Below, one piece after another: positions 39,580 through 49,151 of a DNA stretch of 64,000 bases. This DNA is from Ruminococcus sp. (GTDB taxonomy: Bacteria; Bacillota; Clostridia; Oscillospirales; Acutalibacteraceae). A model generated the notes under the pieces. It did not search any database. It was not told the origin of the DNA and saw only the letters and a program-made list of their open reading frames with translations. The position numbers were made by a program, and so were the translations under genes. Within the stretch, counting starts at the first letter, position 1, and the number at the start of each line of letters is the position of its first letter. The DNA lies in NCBI GenBank assembly GCA_022510955.1, contig JAFLSM010000004.1, positions 1 through 64,000 of the forward strand. The letters run 5' to 3'.

Positions 39580-42500
39580 TTATTTATTTGATAAGGATGA
39601 TGTAGCGGGGAAAGTATCAATTATACCTGCACAAAAGCGCTGAACTGTAGTAGCATCAAGAATTGAAACGGTTCCGTCTCCGTCTACATCGCTCAAAAGC
39701 ATTTCTTTATCAGAAGGATCAACTAAATCCACACAAATTTTCTGAATGTATGTTGCGTCACAAACATCTATGAATCCGTTTGAGTCGGAATCGCCTATTC
39801 TATATGATAAGTCTTCATAGAAGTTAATCATAGCAGCTGATGCAAAATCATTGATTGCACGTGAACCTACTACCTTCACATATTTTGCATAAACAGATTT
39901 GTCAAACAAGATAGTTTTTGTCGCCGCATTATCTGCCCAACCGGTTGCACTTGCCGCCAATTCCCAATTTTCACCGTCAAGGCTTGTGTAAACCTCACAA
40001 GCAGTAAATCTTCCGTTAGATCCGTCCTGACGGGGAACATAGTCAATTGCCGAAAGATATGTGCAATCGTCAAGCTCAAAAGTTATGTATCTTTCTGAAT
40101 CAGAATACCATGTCCAATTTGTGTGCCAATAAGTATTGATATTTCCGTCAATAGCATTATATGCATATTCGTTATGAGATGATGCCTCTGTTGAGCAATC
40201 TATAACCGACAATCTGTCGATAGAAATATAGGATTTGAATATATTCATATCGTCAGCAGTGAAATGAAGCTCAACTGCATCACTTGCAAGGGCTGTTCCT
40301 GATGTTGCATAGCGAACATAAACAGTCTTATTTCCTCTAAGATTCGGAGCCAACTCACCAAATGAAGTCCATTCAATCTTATCAAAGCTCCATTCCATTG
40401 TATCTGTTGTGCCTATTATCCTATTTTCAAGATCATTATTATACAGTTTTTGCGGCATAGCAGCCTTTGTAATATCAATTTTATAATACTTTTGCATTCC
40501 TTCAAGGCGAACTAAAATATCGTTGCTTTCACTGATTGACGAAATTTCTTGATCGCTTAAATGTACTGAAGTTCCATTTGCTGTTTTCCAGCTTTTTCCG
40601 CCGTCAATACTGTATTCCATCTTAGCTTTTTCGCTAAGTGCAGAGGTAAGTTGCAAACGTCCGGAATTTTCTCCGCTTAACGAAAATTCTGCCAAAGCAA
40701 GTGAATTTTTACTTAATAAACTGTTAGCCATTGCTTTGCAAGCATCAGGCTGTAGTGAATTTTCGGAAGTAATAGTCGTACCTTTTACAAGTGCATCGTA
40801 AGAGGTTATTATAAATTCTGCTGTAGCAACATCGGTGGTCAGTCCGTGATTTTTCTTGAGCAGAGTAATCAAATCCCACATTGGCAAAGGGAATCCATAC
40901 ATACTATCTGCAATGAGTTGTAAAACTTTGAAGCTTTCCTCTTGTGAACAGCCTTTTGTAGACAAAATGAGATTATAAAATGCGTCAAGATTAAAACTTT
41001 GAACATTAAGAGCAGCTAAACATATTTCCTCTGTTTCATCAGAAAAGACACTTGACATTGCTACAAGCTCCTCTGCAAGCTTATAGTTTTCAAAATCGTT
41101 GAGAGCCTCCTGTGAAAGCAAAGCATAGCTTGCACAATAACCGCTTGTTCTCCAGCTGTTGTTACCCCAACCGCATGGCATACGACTATCGCCCTCTCGA
41201 TGAGATTCTGTCCATCCTGAAATATTGTTGCCTATATATAGGATGGAGTTGTTATCAGTATATCTGTAATCAAGCCATGCACAGTGACCCGGCTGAAATA
41301 CTGTAGCTCCCGGAACACCGAATACTTCTCTTATATTAACGCTTGACTTTGAAATACCGCCACAGACAGCACCTTGATCGAATATATCAAATATTGACGG
41401 ATGTTCCGGATAATGGTAATCAAAGGTATAAGTTATGTAGTTGTAGCCATTGATATTACACCAATTTTTATATGTAAATTCCGATAAAGAATTATGCTCG
41501 CGAACATAGGTATTTAATGCCTTTATTTCGTCATCATTAATCTGAGCATGCATTACCCATCGCATTTCTTCAACAGACAGGTTTTCAAAAACATCATTCC
41601 ACAGAAGTCCATCAGTGTGCAAATCCTTATAAATTTCATAACGATAAACCGCATTTGATACCTGTGTAACATCTGCCCAGAAATATACTGTTGCTGAATG
41701 AGTCAGAGACAGGGTAATCATCATTTTAAGATAAAGATCTCCGTATTCACTGTCCTCTATATCTTCCCCGTGTTCTGTATACAGGTCATAAAGAACATCC
41801 AAAGACTTCTGATATGATCCGCTTGGCTTTCCGCCAATGACATAAAGAGACAGCGCCTCATAATTATTCAAAAGCCACTCAAGAATCTGAGAATACTTTT
41901 CATCTCGTTCACAAAGCAACTTTAAGGTTTTATATCCTGCATTATACACAAATGTGCGTTGCAGAAGCATTTGTTCAAATTCTCTATTTTCAAGAAGTTC
42001 AGTGTAGTTTGTTACATCGTTTCTGTATTCTGCAAGCAAAGCATCATATTCCTCTACAGTTTTCAATCCATTACAAACAAACTGCTGATCATCAGGATTT
42101 GTAACAAGTTTTGCGTCTGCAAAGACAGAATGATCATTGCCGTTGCCACCATTCTGGTCAGTGTACAGCTTGAGATAATTAGCCTTAGAAATATCAACAG
42201 ATACAAATTCAGATTCGCTGCTTGCAGTCAACTCATTGCTGACATACACTTCTGTCCAATTACTTCCGTCTGTTGATGTATATATATGAAAAATTACATT
42301 TCCTTTGTTTCCCTGTGAAGCATCAATACCTATGTAGGATGTAAAATAATTATATTGTTTATAATCAGTGAGATTATAAACAATCGTTGATGTCGCATGT
42401 GCAGTTATGCCCTTATCAAAATAAATACGATTTCCTTCAACTAACAGCGAAATCTTCTCATCATTCATATTGCCGTCACGATGAATAACACCCCAACCGA

Positions 42501-42660
42501 TTTTAGCACTAACATAATTAATATCAGAAAGATAAACAAATGAATTTGCTGTGTTATCTGATTCAGCAATTTCATCTGTAGCTATAACAGTTGGAATCAT
42601 ACCTAAACAGATAAGCATAGTCAGGATAATTGAAAGCGCACTTTTTAAAATCCTTTTCAT
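39580..42660 (-). CDS. Secreted NPCBM / putative transglutaminase-like / F5-8 type C / dockerin protein
   Basis: Signal peptide; NPCBM-like region (INYVSAKIGWGVIHRDGNMNDEKISLLVEGNRIYFDKGITAHATSTIVYNL); Cys/His core (GAVCGGISKSSVN...FQPGHCAWLDYRY); discoidin-like region; two C-terminal Ca-binding dockerin repeats (GDSDSNGFIDVCDATYIQKICV, SDVDGDGTVSILDATTVQRFCAG). Confidence 0.85.
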   Translation of the reverse strand: MKRILKSALSIILTMLICLGMIPTVIATDEIAESDNTANSFVYLSDINYVSAKIGWGVIHRDGNMNDEKISLLVEGNRIYFDKGITAHATSTIVYNLTDYKQYNYFTSYIGIDASQGNKGNVIFHIYTSTDGSNWTEVYVSNELTASSESEFVSVDISKANYLKLYTDQNGGNGNDHSVFADAKLVTNPDDQQFVCNGLKTVEEYDALLAEYRNDVTNYTELLENREFEQMLLQRTFVYNAGYKTLKLLCERDEKYSQILEWLLNNYEALSLYVIGGKPSGSYQKSLDVLYDLYTEHGEDIEDSEYGDLYLKMMITLSLTHSATVYFWADVTQVSNAVYRYEIYKDLHTDGLLWNDVFENLSVEEMRWVMHAQINDDEIKALNTYVREHNSLSEFTYKNWCNINGYNYITYTFDYHYPEHPSIFDIFDQGAVCGGISKSSVNIREVFGVPGATVFQPGHCAWLDYRYTDNNSILYIGNNISGWTESHREGDSRMPCGWGNNSWRTSGYCASYALLSQEALNDFENYKLAEELVAMSSVFSDETEEICLAALNVQSFNLDAFYNLILSTKGCSQEESFKVLQLIADSMYGFPLPMWDLITLLKKNHGLTTDVATAEFIITSYDALVKGTTITSENSLQPDACKAMANSLLSKNSLALAEFSLSGENSGRLQLTSALSEKAKMEYSIDGGKSWKTANGTSVHLSDQEISSISESNDILVRLEGMQKYYKIDITKAAMPQKLYNNDLENRIIGTTDTMEWSFDKIEWTSFGELAPNLRGNKTVYVRYATSGTALASDAVELHFTADDMNIFKSYISIDRLSVIDCSTEASSHNEYAYNAIDGNINTYWHTNWTWYSDSERYITFELDDCTYLSAIDYVPRQDGSNGRFTACEVYTSLDGENWELAASATGWADNAATKTILFDKSVYAKYVKVVGSRAINDFASAAMINFYEDLSYRIGDSDSNGFIDVCDATYIQKICVDLVDPSDKEMLLSDVDGDGTVSILDATTVQRFCAGIIDTFPATSSLSNK

Positions 42661-42773
42661 AAAAATACATCTCCAAACTTAAAATGTAAAGAATAATATT
42701 CATCTTAAATATAATGATTTTTCCTGCATTTGTCAATAAAATATAGGATATAAATTAAAGAATATATGTATGA

Positions 42774-44255
42774 TTAAAGCATATGTCTGCCAATGCGTTT
42801 TCTATGGAACAAATACTGTGTTTCAAGCATTGTTTCAAACTTTGCAATATAGCAGCTTGTATATCCCATACACAACCAAAACCACATTACCATAAATGAT
42901 AGGTCATATAACAGTGCCTTTTCAAAGAGTGCATACATCAAATATGCAAACAAAAAAGAAAAGAGACACGGGTAAATGTCATCCCTAAATGTATGTTTTT
43001 GCAAAAAAAGATGCTGTGCAGAATGTTTGGCAAATCTAAACCCAAAAATACCAAATACCATAAATCCGATTATTCCTGTTGAAACAAGTAAGGTCAAGTA
43101 ACCATTATGCAAATCATTGTTATGATAAGTATAATTAAGTGCACCATCTGAATATTGCTCACTATAAAATACAATATTGCCGTTTGAGATGCCGATTATC
43201 GGGGAAAGCTTAAAAAGATTAACAGATTCTTTCCAGAGCTTGAATCGACCACTGTCAGCATTCTTGTTTTTGTGATTGAAAGTAACAGTATTGGTTTCAG
43301 GCAGAACAACTTTAGTACCGTCATCTATGATGATTGTATCCGTATCCCCCACTAAAAGGCTGATAAACGAATTTGTTTTTGATACAACAACTGAAAAACC
43401 GGCTTTGCAAATTTCACGAAACATTAACGCAGAGCTTATAAGAAAAGTACCTACAAGCAAAAGTGCAATAATTTTGAGAAAAATTTTTGACTTTGAAATA
43501 GGTTTGTCAGGTTTTGCAATGCCCGTTTTATCAGCAAAAAAGATATACACTACATACACAACTGCATACCCCAAAGCAAGAACCATTGAGGCATTTGAGT
43601 CACATAAAATAAGTGAAAACAGGTTTGTGCATACACAAGAAATAATCCAGATTTTGCTGACTCTTTGCTGTGTTACTGCTTCCATAAAGTTCTTTTTATA
43701 GAGCATATGACAGCATACAATCGACACAACAGATACAAAACCCAAGTTATTAGGATTAATATATACGCCTGTAAAGCGATTTTCATAGATTGTAAACTTA
43801 ATCCAATACCATTCAAAGCTAAAACCAAGCATCAGGCAGGTAATACCGATTATATTAGCAATGGTTGTTATATATACAATTATTTTTGCTATTGTATAAA
43901 GTTCTTCTTTAAAATTAAAGTTCGACTCAGTGTGCATTCCGTAAAATATAAAAAAACACACAAAAACATGCAAAAGCATGATAAAACTATAAATAATTGT
44001 AATTGAAAAGTTTATAAGCATTGTAAGGGTTGAAAATGCAAGAAATGTTCCAACCCACAAGCCAAAACGCATTTTAAAGAAAGTGTTATTCTGTTTCTGA
44101 TTATTTATAACAAGATATGTGCCCCAAATAAACAAAAAAACTAAAAGTACATATGCAGGTATCTGCAAAAAAGAAACATAGCAAAAGAACAAATCAATTA
44201 TGTAGATTTTTCTGAATAGAGAAGCATCCTTTATATTAGCCTTTAAAGCAGTCAT
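42774..44255 (-). CDS. O-antigen ligase/Wzy-like polytopic membrane protein
   Basis: Multiple TM helices; GVYINPNNLGFVSVVSIV and DSGRFKLWKESVNLFKLSPIIGISNG...HNDLHNGYLTLLVSTGIIG Wzy_C-type motifs. Confidence 0.87.
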   Translation of the reverse strand: MTALKANIKDASLFRKIYIIDLFFCYVSFLQIPAYVLLVFLFIWGTYLVINNQKQNNTFFKMRFGLWVGTFLAFSTLTMLINFSITIIYSFIMLLHVFVCFFIFYGMHTESNFNFKEELYTIAKIIVYITTIANIIGITCLMLGFSFEWYWIKFTIYENRFTGVYINPNNLGFVSVVSIVCCHMLYKKNFMEAVTQQRVSKIWIISCVCTNLFSLILCDSNASMVLALGYAVVYVVYIFFADKTGIAKPDKPISKSKIFLKIIALLLVGTFLISSALMFREICKAGFSVVVSKTNSFISLLVGDTDTIIIDDGTKVVLPETNTVTFNHKNKNADSGRFKLWKESVNLFKLSPIIGISNGNIVFYSEQYSDGALNYTYHNNDLHNGYLTLLVSTGIIGFMVFGIFGFRFAKHSAQHLFLQKHTFRDDIYPCLFSFLFAYLMYALFEKALLYDLSFMVMWFWLCMGYTSCYIAKFETMLETQYLFHRKRIGRHML

Positions 44256-44272
44256 AGCAATACCTCAACTGA

Positions 44273-44953
44273 TTAACTGAAAACTTCTTTAACGGTTTTG
44301 AACATTAGCTTTATATCTGAACGAAAACCAAAGTTACGCAAGTATTTTAGATTATATGCCATCTTATCAGGCAAAATCTTTTCAATATACACACTATCAA
44401 CATCTTTTTCATTTGATAGAAGTTTTTCCTCATCTTTATACATAATGGACGCCAATGATGTAATTCCGGCAGGCATTAAAAGAGTTGCAAGGTATTCGTT
44501 TTTGTAGGAATCTACATACTTAGGCACCTCAGGACGAGCACCTACAACACTCATCTTTCCGGAAAGGACATTAAACACCTGAGGAATTTCATCAAGACGA
44601 TACTTACGCAAAAACCTACCTATCTGAGTTACTCTACTGTCACCGTCAATAGTTACAAGCGATCCTATTTTATCAGCACCGACAACCATCGTTCTGAATT
44701 TTAGGATTTTAAAATGTTTGCCATATGTTGTTACTCTAACCTGTTTATAAAATACAGGCCCTTTAGAGGTACATTTGACAGCAATCGAAATTATAATAAT
44801 CGGTATAATCAAAAAAACAAGCATAACAAGTGCTAAAATAATGTCAGAAACTCGCTTTAATATTATGCTTGACTTCTTATTAGAAAGAATGTCATAATAT
44901 TCTCTGACCTCGTCACACTGAAACTTCTGCGGTAATTTATCAAACGAAAGCAT
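44273..44953 (-). CDS. Undecaprenyl-phosphate sugar phosphotransferase (bacterial sugar transferase)
   Basis: KRVSDIILALVMLVFLIIPIIIISIAVKCTSKGPVFYKQVR...KFRTMV...RKYRLDEIPQVFNVLSGKMSVVGARPEVP. Confidence 0.93.
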   Translation of the reverse strand: MLSFDKLPQKFQCDEVREYYDILSNKKSSIILKRVSDIILALVMLVFLIIPIIIISIAVKCTSKGPVFYKQVRVTTYGKHFKILKFRTMVVGADKIGSLVTIDGDSRVTQIGRFLRKYRLDEIPQVFNVLSGKMSVVGARPEVPKYVDSYKNEYLATLLMPAGITSLASIMYKDEEKLLSNEKDVDSVYIEKILPDKMAYNLKYLRNFGFRSDIKLMFKTVKEVFS

Positions 44954-45100
44954 AGATTAACTCCTATACATAATTAATAATTGAACAGATTTACAAATTG
45001 AATACAGTCTATCTGCATTTATTCAGTAAGCATTATATTACTTTTAACATTGATTTTCAAGAATTATTAAAAATCTGCAACAAAATAAAGCATAAAGTAA

Positions 45101-45132
45101 AAACCGACAGCCCATTGCTGTCGGTTTTTAGG
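45101..45132. terminator. Hairpin with terminator character, orientation uncertain
   Basis: AAAAACCGACAGC-CCATT-GCTGTCGGTTTTT; lies upstream of the minus-strand sugar transferase and before a plus-strand gene. Confidence 0.55.
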
Positions 45133-45353
45133 TAATTTTATGGAGTAATCAAACACATAGAAAGGAAGTCATTATATCTTATCATCTCTCTGTTACAATT
45201 AAACTATATCATACCTTTTGTTAATTGTCAACACTTTTTTTTGACTTTTTTAATAATTTGTATATTTTTTATTCAATTACACTTTCCTGCATAATTCTCT
45301 TGACTTAATGAATAAAAAAATGTAAAATTAGATTAGCAAAGGAGGTTAAAAAT

Positions 45354-45659
45354 ATGGCAAATGAATATACTCCGGATCTTGTAACTCTGATTAGCGAAGA
45401 AGGCGAAGAAATTGAGTTTGAGATTCTTGATATAATCGAAAATGAAGACGGCAAGTTTTATGTGCTGTATCCTTATTACGAAAATCCTGCTGATGCAGTG
45501 AATGACCCGGGTGAATACTACATCTTTGAGGTTCAGGAGGTTGACGGCGAAGAAGAACTTGCTGAAATCGAAAACGATGAATTGCTTGATAAGCTTGCTG
45601 ACGAATTTGAAAAAAGATATAATGAAAGTTTTTTTGATGACGAAGAAAGCAAAGAGTAA
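45354..45659 (+). CDS. DUF1292 domain-containing protein
   Basis: Acidic small protein: LVTLISEEGEEIEFEILDIIENEDGKFYVLYPYYEN...YYIFEVQEVDGEEELAEIEND. Confidence 0.88.
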   Translation: MANEYTPDLVTLISEEGEEIEFEILDIIENEDGKFYVLYPYYENPADAVNDPGEYYIFEVQEVDGEEELAEIENDELLDKLADEFEKRYNESFFDDEESKE

Positions 45660-45690
45660 TTTTTAAATTTTTAACACATAATATTTTTAG

Positions 45691-45886
45691 ACAGCTTTAC
45701 CCTGCCTAATTCGCGAATGATTTTTAAATAACCCTACAACATTTAAATCGGGAGCCGGACTCTATTAAGCGGTGTGCAGACCTCCCGTTTTCGGAAGAAG
45801 GGAGCCTGATGCTTAAAGGTTGGCACCCACCTGCTACTTCGTAGGCAGGTTATTATCAAAATCATACGGTTAGGCGGGGCTTTATT
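45691..45886 (+). ncRNA. ssrS: Probable 6S RNA
   Basis: ~195-nt intergenic segment. Terminal stem pairs cCCTGCCTAA with TTAGGCGGGG; internal GTGCAGACCTCCCG...GGGAGCC and CACCCACCTGC...GCAGGTTATTATCAAAATCATACGG resemble Firmicute 6S sequences as remembered. Not run through Infernal. Confidence 0.72.
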
Positions 45887-45921
45887 ATGACTTATACAAA
45901 TTTACATATTTTAGGTGAACT

Positions 45922-46884
45922 ATGAAAATTTCTGTTTTAGGATGCGGTCGCTGGGGTAGCTGTATTGCATGGTATCTTGACAAAATTGGTCACGATGTAA
46001 TGTCTTGCGGTCTTGCGGATGCCCCCGAATTTATTCAGCTTGAGAAAACACATAAAAATGATTATCTTGAATTTCCAATGTCGATTGAAGTTTCTTCAAA
46101 CCTTAAAAATGCTGTTGACAGAGCTGAGGTTATTGTAATCTCTATTTCTTCTCAGCATTTGCGTTCATATATTGCACAAATTTCCGAGCATAATCTTGAC
46201 GGTAAAATAATTATTCTTTGTATGAAGGGTGTTGAAGCAACAACAGGTAAGCGTTTGAGCGAAGTTGTCGGAGAATTTGTTGATGAGAGCAAAACTCCGA
46301 TTGCCGTTTGGGTTGGCCCCGGACATCCCCAGGATTATGTTAAAGGCATTCCAAACTGTATGGTAATTGACAGCAATAATCAGGAAGTCAAGGAAAAGCT
46401 TGTAAATGAGTTTACAAGTGAGCTTATAAGGTTTTATCTTGGTACTGACCTTATAGGCAGCGAAATTGGTGCTGCTGCAAAGAATGTTGTTGGAATTGCT
46501 GCGGGTATGCTTGACGGACTTGGATACACCTCGCTTAAAGGTGCACTTATGGCAAGAGGCACAAGGGAAATTTCAAGACTTATTAAGGCTCTTGGCGGCA
46601 ATGAAATGAGTGCATACGGACTTTGCCACTTGGGAGACTATGAGGCTACCCTATTCTCCCCTTGGAGTCACAACAGAAAATACGGTGAAGAATTCGTTAA
46701 GAGCAACCAATTTGAAAAGCTTGCAGAGGGTGTTATGACTTCAAAGGCACTTTATAAGCTTGGCAAAGAATTTAATGTTGAACTTCCGATTGTTGATGCA
46801 ATTTACAGCGTTTTATTTGAGGAAGAAGATATTAATACTGCTCTTTCAAAACTATTTGTGCGTACAGTAAAAAAAGAGTTTTAA
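45922..46884 (+). CDS. gpsA: NAD(P)H-dependent glycerol-3-phosphate dehydrogenase
   Basis: ISVLGCGRWGSCIAWYL, GPGHPQDYVKGIPN, EIGAAAKNVVGIAAGMLDGLG. Confidence 0.9.
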   Translation: MKISVLGCGRWGSCIAWYLDKIGHDVMSCGLADAPEFIQLEKTHKNDYLEFPMSIEVSSNLKNAVDRAEVIVISISSQHLRSYIAQISEHNLDGKIIILCMKGVEATTGKRLSEVVGEFVDESKTPIAVWVGPGHPQDYVKGIPNCMVIDSNNQEVKEKLVNEFTSELIRFYLGTDLIGSEIGAAAKNVVGIAAGMLDGLGYTSLKGALMARGTREISRLIKALGGNEMSAYGLCHLGDYEATLFSPWSHNRKYGEEFVKSNQFEKLAEGVMTSKALYKLGKEFNVELPIVDAIYSVLFEEEDINTALSKLFVRTVKKEF

Positions 46885-46900
46885 GTGTAGGAATTAAAAA

Positions 46901-48556
46901 ATGAGTAAAAGTAAAAAAACTGATGTAAAAAAACATAAGACAATTAATACTGTTAAGCTTGGTAAACAAACTGAAAGTATTGTTGTAAACATAATATGTC
47001 TGCTTGTATTTATAGCCTTTGGTTATCTTTCCGTAATGAGCATATTACAAACAAGCAAAATTGACCCGACAAAATACGGCAGTGAAGTTATATTGTATGA
47101 AACAGATAATATTGCATTAAATATACTGTTTATGTCCATCTTCTTCGTATTTTTATTTGCAATGAAAAAACGATATGACTTTTTTCAAAAAGTCAATATT
47201 AAGGTTCTTGAAATAGCATTGCCGTGTTATGTTGCATCCTTAGGTCTTATATGGGTTTTATCAGCTCAATCAGTGCCTGCTGCTGACAGCCAAAATATTT
47301 TTGAGGCTGCCACAAACGCAACACAAGGCAACTATCAGTCTATGTATAACGGCGGAAATTTTTATAACAAAGATTTTTACAGCGGATATTCATATTTCAA
47401 TTTTTATCCGTTCCAGCTCGGTTTTGTATTTTTAAGTGAAATTGTTTACAGAATTTTCGGAATCGAAACTGCAATGCCGATTGAAATTATAAATGTGTTG
47501 TGCGTAGCTGCGGCTTATCTTGCAATTACTAAAATTTGCAAAATAATATTCAAAAAACGCTCAATAGAGTTTTTTACAATTATTCTTCTTGCAGGTTGTT
47601 TTCAGCCTATTTTATTCTGCACATTTGTTTATGGCAACATAATCGGAATGTGCTGTGCATTGTGGGCAAGCTACTTACTTATAAAGTATTTTCAGACATC
47701 AAAATATGTTTTACTTATCCCCTGTGCAGTATTGCTTACACTATCAACGCTTGCAAAATACAACAATATGATTTATGTTGTGGCTTTCGTTATAATGCTG
47801 ATTGTTCATACAATTAAGCAGAAAAAGTGGCAAAGCGTTGCTTTTGCATTAGCCATCTGCATTTTATCTGTAGGTACAAGCAATCTTGTGATAATGAGCT
47901 ATGAAAACCGTGCAAACACAACATTCGAAAGCGGTGTTTCACAGACACTGTACCTTGATATGGGACTTAACGAAAGTGGTATGGCTCCCGGATGGTATAA
48001 CGATATTGCAAAGAGCACCTATATTAATAATGGTCTCAACAATGAAATGGCAGACAAGGCTGCAAAAGCTGACATTGACAATCGAATGAAGTACAGCTTT
48101 TCAAATGTTAACTACACTGTTGACTTCTTTGGAAAGAAAATCTTAAGTCAGTGGAACGAGCCCACATTTGAAAGCATTTGGATTAGCAAGGTAAAAGGAC
48201 ATTACGGTGATTTAAACGGTTTGGCAAAGGGAATTTATAACGGAAGCACCGGACAGTTCTTTGAATTATGGTTTAATCTGTATGCTCAAATTCTGTATCT
48301 ACTATTTGCTGTCGGACTGTACTGTATGTTCTTAAACAAGAAGAACAGTATTGAAACTGTACTGCTACCTCTGATTATACTCGGTGGATTTGGTTATCAT
48401 TTACTGTTCGAGGGAAAATCACAATATGTTTTAACTTATATTCCGTTGCTTATTCCCGTAGCATCATACGGAATATCCTGTATACTGAACGGAAAATATA
48501 CCAAAATAAAAGAAATTGTCGGAAAACTAAAATACATTCCGGAAAAAAGCAATTAA
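46901..48556 (+). CDS. GT-C-like (GT39/PMT-type) multi-spanning glycosyltransferase-like membrane protein
   Basis: Many TM helices with a large loop; YNFYPFQLGFVFLSEIVYRIFG and LAKYNNMIYVVAFVIMLIVH features. Confidence 0.7.
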   Translation: MSKSKKTDVKKHKTINTVKLGKQTESIVVNIICLLVFIAFGYLSVMSILQTSKIDPTKYGSEVILYETDNIALNILFMSIFFVFLFAMKKRYDFFQKVNIKVLEIALPCYVASLGLIWVLSAQSVPAADSQNIFEAATNATQGNYQSMYNGGNFYNKDFYSGYSYFNFYPFQLGFVFLSEIVYRIFGIETAMPIEIINVLCVAAAYLAITKICKIIFKKRSIEFFTIILLAGCFQPILFCTFVYGNIIGMCCALWASYLLIKYFQTSKYVLLIPCAVLLTLSTLAKYNNMIYVVAFVIMLIVHTIKQKKWQSVAFALAICILSVGTSNLVIMSYENRANTTFESGVSQTLYLDMGLNESGMAPGWYNDIAKSTYINNGLNNEMADKAAKADIDNRMKYSFSNVNYTVDFFGKKILSQWNEPTFESIWISKVKGHYGDLNGLAKGIYNGSTGQFFELWFNLYAQILYLLFAVGLYCMFLNKKNSIETVLLPLIILGGFGYHLLFEGKSQYVLTYIPLLIPVASYGISCILNGKYTKIKEIVGKLKYIPEKSN

Positions 48557-48560
48557 TAAA

Positions 48561-48623
48561 AAGGGGCTACTCCTAAATGACGGTTAGGTCTTGACTCAAC
48601 CGTTATTTAGGGGTAGTCCCTCT
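48561..48623. terminator. Long bidirectional hairpin terminator
   Basis: GGGGCTACTCCTAAATGACGGTT / AACCGTTATTTAGGGGTAGTCCC, about 23-nt arms with few mismatches at a convergent junction. Confidence 0.8.
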
Positions 48624-48665
48624 TCTATAACATTATAATAATCAGAGATTAGTATACATATATTC

Positions 48666-49151
48666 TTAATCAGACTTTTTTCTTTTATCTAACAATTTAT
48701 TTGCTTTTCTTGAACCAAATCTAAAAGCTCGTCTTAGGAATCTTGTATAAATCCAAAAGTTCACATAAAGACGATAACTAAATGACTGCTTGGTGTAACT
48801 TTTTCCTTTGCGAAAAAAAGCAGTCATTACAGCAATTATTTGGTCGTTGCGGATACCGTGTTCCAAAGCAAACTGATTGTCCCCGCACATAACATAGCAA
48901 CCGTCCGGATCAAGATTATATACCCTGTGCAGTACATAATGTCCATCATCACGCTTATAAAAGGCAACATCAGATACACGAATTCTGCCCTGTGGCTTTT
49001 CAAGTATTACTACATCCTGACCGTCACGAAGCATTGGTAACATACTTGTTCCTTTAGGAGTAAAAGTAACCTTTCCACCTGCATCAAGCTTTTCTATCAT
49101 TAAACCTATGACATCATCAACAGAAACCAGCTTACTCAAGGATATCAGCAT
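48666..49151 (-). CDS. S24/S26-family signal peptidase-like protein
   Basis: VTFTPKGTSMLPMLRDGQDVVIL catalytic Ser region, DVAFYKRDDGHYVLHRVYNLDPDGCYVMCGDN. Confidence 0.83.
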   Translation of the reverse strand: MLISLSKLVSVDDVIGLMIEKLDAGGKVTFTPKGTSMLPMLRDGQDVVILEKPQGRIRVSDVAFYKRDDGHYVLHRVYNLDPDGCYVMCGDNQFALEHGIRNDQIIAVMTAFFRKGKSYTKQSFSYRLYVNFWIYTRFLRRAFRFGSRKANKLLDKRKKSD

